Assembly: GCF_943734655.1 (NCBI RefSeq)
Contig: NC_071354.1
Coordinates: 79,111,822-79,175,821, forward strand
Source: Sabethes cyaneus
Lineage: Eukaryota > Arthropoda > Insecta > Diptera > Culicidae
Length of the DNA: 64,000 nt
Direction of reading: 5' to 3'
Part shown: piece after piece, positions 59,241 through 64,000 of the stretch
Layout: each line of letters starts with the position of its first letter
Numbering within the stretch: the first letter of the stretch is position 1
Position numbers and translations under genes: made by a program
Notes under the pieces: generated by a model
Told to the model about the DNA's origin: nothing
The model's input: the letters and a program-made list of their open reading frames with translations, nothing else
Database searches by the model: none

Positions 59241-61220
59241 TCCATTTTCCTTTGAAATAGTTTGATCAAATGTAAATATCCCCCTTGTAGACCAAACAAC
59301 AGCTTGCCGAATTCTCCCGTCCTTGCCGACCACAGCTTCCAGGACTCGTTCATGCAGCCAGCAGTTTTTTTGGGAATCCACAATCCACTATGAGAACCGG
59401 ATCTCCTTTCGCAAGATGTCTCGCTTTTCCGAACCATTTTGTCCGCTTTGTATATTTCCGGGAGATATTCCCAGATGCACCGCTACCAGAAAACGTCGAT
59501 CGGGTAATGAATTTGGTACCACGAGCCTTTGACCGCCAACGCAGGGTCAGTGAACGCTGTCGCGGGTGTGGTGACCCCACTGAAACTTCCTAACCGAAAG
59601 TGGTTCCACGCCAGAGCTTCTCCTGCAGCAGCATCTAGACGCAAATAACTTTTTAGCTGAATGGCCGACTGTTCGCCATTGTTTCAGTCGAGGGTCGCCA
59701 ATCTTTCATCATCCAGCTCGCTATTGTTGTAGTAATCGGTTTTCATGGCAGTTTTTATCGACTGTACCATTCTCTCCCGTGCTCCGCCCATGCGGGGTGG
59801 TGCCAGTTGTATGAAGATCCATCCACAGCACTACGAACTCTTCCACAGCAGATCGCTTCTTGAACTGACTGCTACACTTCGCCAGCTCCGCTCGTCCCGT
59901 TGATAACGCGATACTTTTTTTAGGGATATACTACACTACCCACTACACAATCCGCATCAGCCTATTCTTCGCTTCATTCAACTCATCCTGTGTTAGATGC
60001 GGAATTTCCGGTTCTTCTCCCCGACGTCGGTGTTTTAGATAGTCAATAAAACGGTGTATGAATTAAAAGATGTTGGCACATCGAAGTGGTTGAACTCCCC
60101 CATCCTGTACGAAATCGCAGTTTCTTGGATAACGTAGCACGACCGGTAGTCCTCTTCTAGCGGAATTAAAGGTGTTTTTTGCTTTGGAAGAGTACTTCAG
60201 GTTGCGAAAGATATTCAGGTCCTATAAACCAGATGTGGGCCGCTGCCGGACACGGATATTTTCCGCCCTTCGTAGCCACATCCGCCGGATGTAACTTGAT
60301 GGGAACCCAGCGTCACTGTGCAACATCCAAGGTGGATAGCAATTTCCCAATACGACAGGCAACGACATCTCATATTATCTAGCACAGCCATGCTAGAAGC
60401 ATTCGGGAATTACTTCAAAAAACGTATTGCTTCATTTCGATGGTATTGGCTCTCTAGGGCTAGTGACAACAAGCGGATTCCCATGCTCGCTGCTTGTAGC
60501 TCTAAGTGTGGGATATACAATGGTTTTAGTATCCAAATTTTCACTTTGGTGGCTACTAACGTACATTCCGCTTCACCGCTAGGGTTGACTACTCTGGAAT
60601 TAGCGGCAGCGGAGAACGTGACTTCGCGCGCAGATGTAAAACTCAAGAAATATGTAGATTTCCGCGTTCGCTCCGGCGAAGTAACAACGTGGAATTCGGA
60701 GGTTCCTGGCCATAAAAAGAGCCGGGTCGCCAAACATCCTGAAGAAGAATTTTGCCGTGGACCAAAAAACCCAGAAGTCATTTAAGATTCTCATTCGGCA
60801 TTTCAGTAATTTTCCTTTAGTTATACGTATTGCGCTATAGATCACAAGCTGAATTTCATCTGTCATTTTCATGGCGAATTGTAGCTCATCATTCGCCGTC
60901 AGGCACAGCATTCCCAAAACTCGATCACCCTTCGTTTCTCTCTACACCTCTGCAGAGGTTGACAACCAGTTTCGGAGCCAGAAGCCTCAGAAAGTCGTTG
61001 ACATAGTGGTTCCTTACAGCTCGTGGAAAATGGTTCGCGAACTCCTCGGCATTCTTGTTTTTCACAAACTATACCGAAGCGCGCCGATGAACAGGTAGAA
61101 TCAAAAATGGCAAAGGTGAAGGGTCTGTTCCGGCAGGGTGAGCTCTTTTTTTCGGCGCGTTGCACCTCTCGCATTGAACCATATCATCCAGGTCATCCGG
61201 ACGGTGACGAATTTTAGCAA
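59241..61220 (-). pseudogene. BEL/Pao LTR retrotransposon pol remnant
   Basis: Read right to left on the minus strand. Near 61150-61220 a CERCNAP piece resembles the zinc-binding gag region. At 60900-61120 is the RT palm with EEFANHFPRAVRNHYVNDFL, where the family's YVDD is YVND. Next are VLGM-type and MTDEI blocks. The connection/RNase H start is at 60410-60620 (KIWILKPLYIPHLELQAASM). The integrase end is at 59740-59800 (RMGGARERMVQSIKTAM) and 59350-59650 (EALAWNHFRLG, then GDPVLIVDCGFPKKL). The central integrase catalytic part and most of gag are missing; stops and frameshifts are frequent. I could not find paired LTRs. Confidence 0.8.
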
Positions 61221-61788
61221 CGCTTGTGTTTTAATACAATTTAGCTATAAACATTTAGCCGTAAGATGTAGGTTTTAGTTGTTACACCGCCATCCGAGGT
61301 GACTATGTGCCACGGAGGTGAGTTTGTATAAATAAATGTATAAATAGGTTATTAGGCGTTGGATGGCTTCTGATTACGAAAATGATATTTTCCAAACTTT
61401 GTGCTTTTCGAGCTTCACGGGGGTGAGATTGATCCAGTTTGTGAATTTCACATCCACAACAAAAATACGTCAGTACATACTAGTACACTCACATTTCTTA
61501 CTACCGAGCATAATATTTTGACAGATTAGACTGCATCATCCGTTTTGGAGCAAAAAGCATCGTAGGTCTGCTAAATAATTTAAACCAATTTTTAATTTTT
61601 CTCTACATATTTCGAATCCTTTTAATAAACGCTGTAGTACAAGACAAATATGTTATGTCGTACATAAACTGACAGTTTTAAAGAGGGGGAGTGGGGTTAC
61701 ATGTCCTGTGGCCGCGGGATCTTGATTAAAGTAATCATTAGCCTTATTAAATGATCAAATAGATAATTCCATTCAGGATATACGCTTA
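61221..61788. other. No gene seen
   Basis: May contain BEL 5' flanking or LTR debris (tgttacaccgccatccgagg at 61279). Nothing certain. Confidence 0.35.
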
Positions 61789-62185
61789 CTTACTTACTTA
61801 TGTGTCCATGTCTGCCGGTCCGGCAGAACAAACGGATGAAATCAGAGATCTCCACTGCTGACGGTTACCCGCCATGGCTTTTACCTGTCGCCAGGACAGG
61901 TTCTCGTCTACAGCCCGGATATCGATAGTTAGTCTGCGTCGCCATGAGCCTCTGGGTCTGCCTCTTCTACGCTGTCCTTGTGGATTCCAGTCGAGTGCTT
62001 CTCTGCAAACCTCGTTCGATCCTTTCCTCAAAGTGTGTCCGATCCACTTCTACCTACGTTCACGAATTTCTGTGGCTATCGGCCGTTGTTGACACCGACG
62101 ATGGAGTTCCTCATTGGATATCCAGTTATCAGGCCACCAGGCACGAATGATGTATCGCAAGCACCGGTTAATGAATATTAATGAA
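61789..62185 (-). pseudogene. LINE 3' end, 5'-truncated
   Basis: Same family as the LINE at 19337. On the minus strand: FINRCLRYIIRAWWPDNWIS, NEELHRRC, then after a frameshift RKGSNEVCREALDWNPQGQR, RRGRPRGSWRRRL and WRQVKAMAGNRQQWRSLIS, the basic C-terminal domain downstream of RT. It ends in a tail of AAGT units (complement of acttacttactt at 61789-61800). The upstream RT is missing, as expected from 5' truncation during target-primed insertion. Confidence 0.8.
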
Positions 62186-62231
62186 TGAATAGGATACGCG
62201 CCCTCTCTACATTTCCCCGTTGTTGACCCTA

Positions 62232-62338
62232 CCCTAGCAGCACATATTTGGCACTTTAAGTTGCCGCAACTCATTTATGACTGAAATTAGTCATATATCG
62301 CTTGCCATAACCGGTTTGTAACAACTGTGCTACTAGGG
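62232..62338. mobile_element. 107-bp MITE with TA duplication
   Basis: Inverted ends ccctagcagcaca / tgtgctactaggg (12 of 13) with TA at 62230-62231 and 62339-62340. A decayed copy is at 36168-36272. The size is fully non-coding. Confidence 0.85.
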
Positions 62339-62340
62339 TA

Positions 62341-64000
62341 GAAACGCTACCGGTTATATTGTGGCTGTCCATAGACTACTAACTACGAACACATTATTAG
62401 TGATTTCTTTCCGGGTCATTTTCGTCCATACATTTTTATGATGCGTTGTTGTTTTTAGCCGACCCCATGCCTCTTATACACGCAATATAATCCACACGTC
62501 TTTTTCACGTAAATTTCTCTACAAGGAGTTACGTGACTTTCAATTGATATTGAACATTATTGGGAAATACAATACCATCTATCTGATTTCCACATAAATG
62601 CATGCAAACTACGCTGAATTCATGTAAATAGTACGGGAAAAGTTGTATGGAAAATATTCACATAACTTTTCCCGTAATTTCGACGACAAATTATTTTGAG
62701 TGTAGTCCACTTGGTTCATGGACGGCCCCATACGAAGTACTTTATACTGATATTGATGTTTATTGTTTATAAACATGCTAATGTTCATTGTTTAGATAGT
62801 TACCTTAACCTTATGTTTTCGGCACAATGTCACCCCCTAGAACGGGCGATATTGTACCAAAGTTCATGTCCTTCAGAAAAATTAGGTTTCATTGTAACTA
62901 AACCATCTCTGTGGTAGTTGTTAATTGAAAAACTTAGTACATATTGACTGGTTTTAAATCAACTTAATTGCTAATTTTTTTGTTTACTGAGCTAAAAAAC
63001 ATATGCATTTTTGGCACGGTCACGGTGATGGGATGACAGTAGTTCAGAAATAGCAATTAGGAATATTTAGCATTATTAATTTGTAGATTTAAGAAGATTT
63101 CCACTAGTATTTAATGAAATTTTGAGCAGGTTAATCAATTTCAAAACTGTCAGGCCTCTAGGTAGGATGTTTACTTTCTACATGTATTTGTATTCACTCC
63201 ACCGTCATTTACATTCTGTCAGCCTGACATAATGTCCATCAACGCTTCGCATCAAGCAGTATTCGCGACTACGATGATAAGGTGCTGCCACCTGGATAAG
63301 TTTAGTATGTGCGTGAAGCAAGGATAGGAATCTGTTAAAGAGTGCTAGAAACAGAGAGAGAGTTTGAACCATTCTTCACGCACACGCACACTCACACCAC
63401 AGACAAACAGACGAGACACTCGCGATAATTCCATCGACCAATCAAAAACCACTCATTTTTCAAAAAAGCATGTTTCGCAACATGGCTACACCGCGGCGCG
63501 CGAGTGTTGCTTTGAGTTTTCAGTATAAAACCATTCAAATGTACAAAACCCTACAGCATAAAACCCTGCAAATGCAAGCTACTCCGCAACATGCATAACA
63601 GAGGGTGCTAGTGTGCAAACAAAATGTGCAGGACGATGGTTTTTAAAGGATTTTCTGTCATGTCATGTCAGTTCGTCAGTGCTCACACTGAGCACTTTCG
63701 TGAGAGTAAAAGAGATCGCGTAGCTTCGTAGTCGCGAATGGCGCGACCGACGAATTTACCTCATGGGCTAACATAGAGTTTTGCACGGCCGAACATAACC
63801 TTACTTCTTTGACGACTATCGTTGGTTTGTTTACATGGACTTAGAATATGAGTTAAAATGATGAAAGTGAATATTGTTAAAGGCAGGCCGGAAAAATACA
63901 AAAACTACTATTCCACGTAGTTCAGAGCCCGACACTGCTGCAAAATGCGCTTTTCAGTCGTTTTACTCGAATTTATGTAAGTCACGTTTGTAAAGTTTGA
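62341..64000. other. No gene seen
   Basis: AT-rich to the window end. A small hairpin (acgggaaaagtt / aacttttcccgt) at 62632-62674 is the only clear local structure. A tataaaacc word at 63524 and a GC-richer stretch near 63440-63770 could belong to a promoter, but no coding frame follows within the window. Confidence 0.4.

Overview
The window looks like transposon-dense euchromatin from a culicine mosquito, most likely Aedes. The grounds are: very long introns; tRNA-derived SINEs; RTE-like and BEL/Pao retroelements; Tc1/mariner, hAT and foldback MITEs; and AT-rich intergenic DNA with no bacterial gene structure. The species is an inference, not read directly.

Host genes are few. On the + strand there is one plausible protein-coding gene start: a first coding exon at 4149-4317 (Ala/Lys/Gly-rich N-terminus) with a GC-richer 5' UTR upstream. 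A 41-nt candidate microexon at 24026-24066 keeps the reading frame across a 19.7-kb intron. The rest of the gene would lie past the window or in exons I cannot see, so most of the window may be intron. Three broken host-gene copies are visible: a glycogen-targeting PP1 subunit (CBM21) pseudogene at 26818-27424 (+), and two histone remnants at 51770-52185 (H2A fused to H2B) and 52724-53045 (H2A), both on the - strand.

Layout. 1-2.3 kb: RTE fragment, SINE, first copy of a 0.66-kb repeat. 2.9-4.3 kb: gene start. 5.8-6.7 kb: older repeat split by a second copy of the 0.66-kb repeat. 9-15 kb: purine-rich and 12-bp-unit satellites, a 778-bp insertion with a 23-bp target-site duplication (TSD), and a MITE. 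17.8-18.8 kb: defective mariner. 18.9-21.2 kb: tandem-repeat block split by a LINE with an inverted 5' part. 26-27.4 kb: SINE, MITE, CBM21 pseudogene. 28.8-31.5 kb: foldback with internal minisatellite, MITE, SINE. 34.8-37 kb: RTE element split by two MITEs. 37.4-38.9 kb: repeat split by a foldback, then a pogo-like MITE. 41.5-43.3 and 49.8-51.8 kb: two inverted hAT copies, each carrying its own nested MITE. 47.3-48.2 kb: Tc1/mariner remnant. 48.4-49.4 kb: a perfect 1,050-bp pentanucleotide array. 52-53 kb: histone remnants. 56.1-57.3 kb: hAT-like element with a nested RTE piece. 59.2-61.2 kb: decayed BEL/Pao pol. 61.8-62.3 kb: LINE 3' end and a MITE.

No intact transposase, reverse transcriptase, RNA gene cluster, viral insertion or CRISPR array was found. 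The main interest is the stratigraphy: many insertions keep exact TSDs, and several loci give reciprocal empty sites, so their relative age can be read from the sequence.
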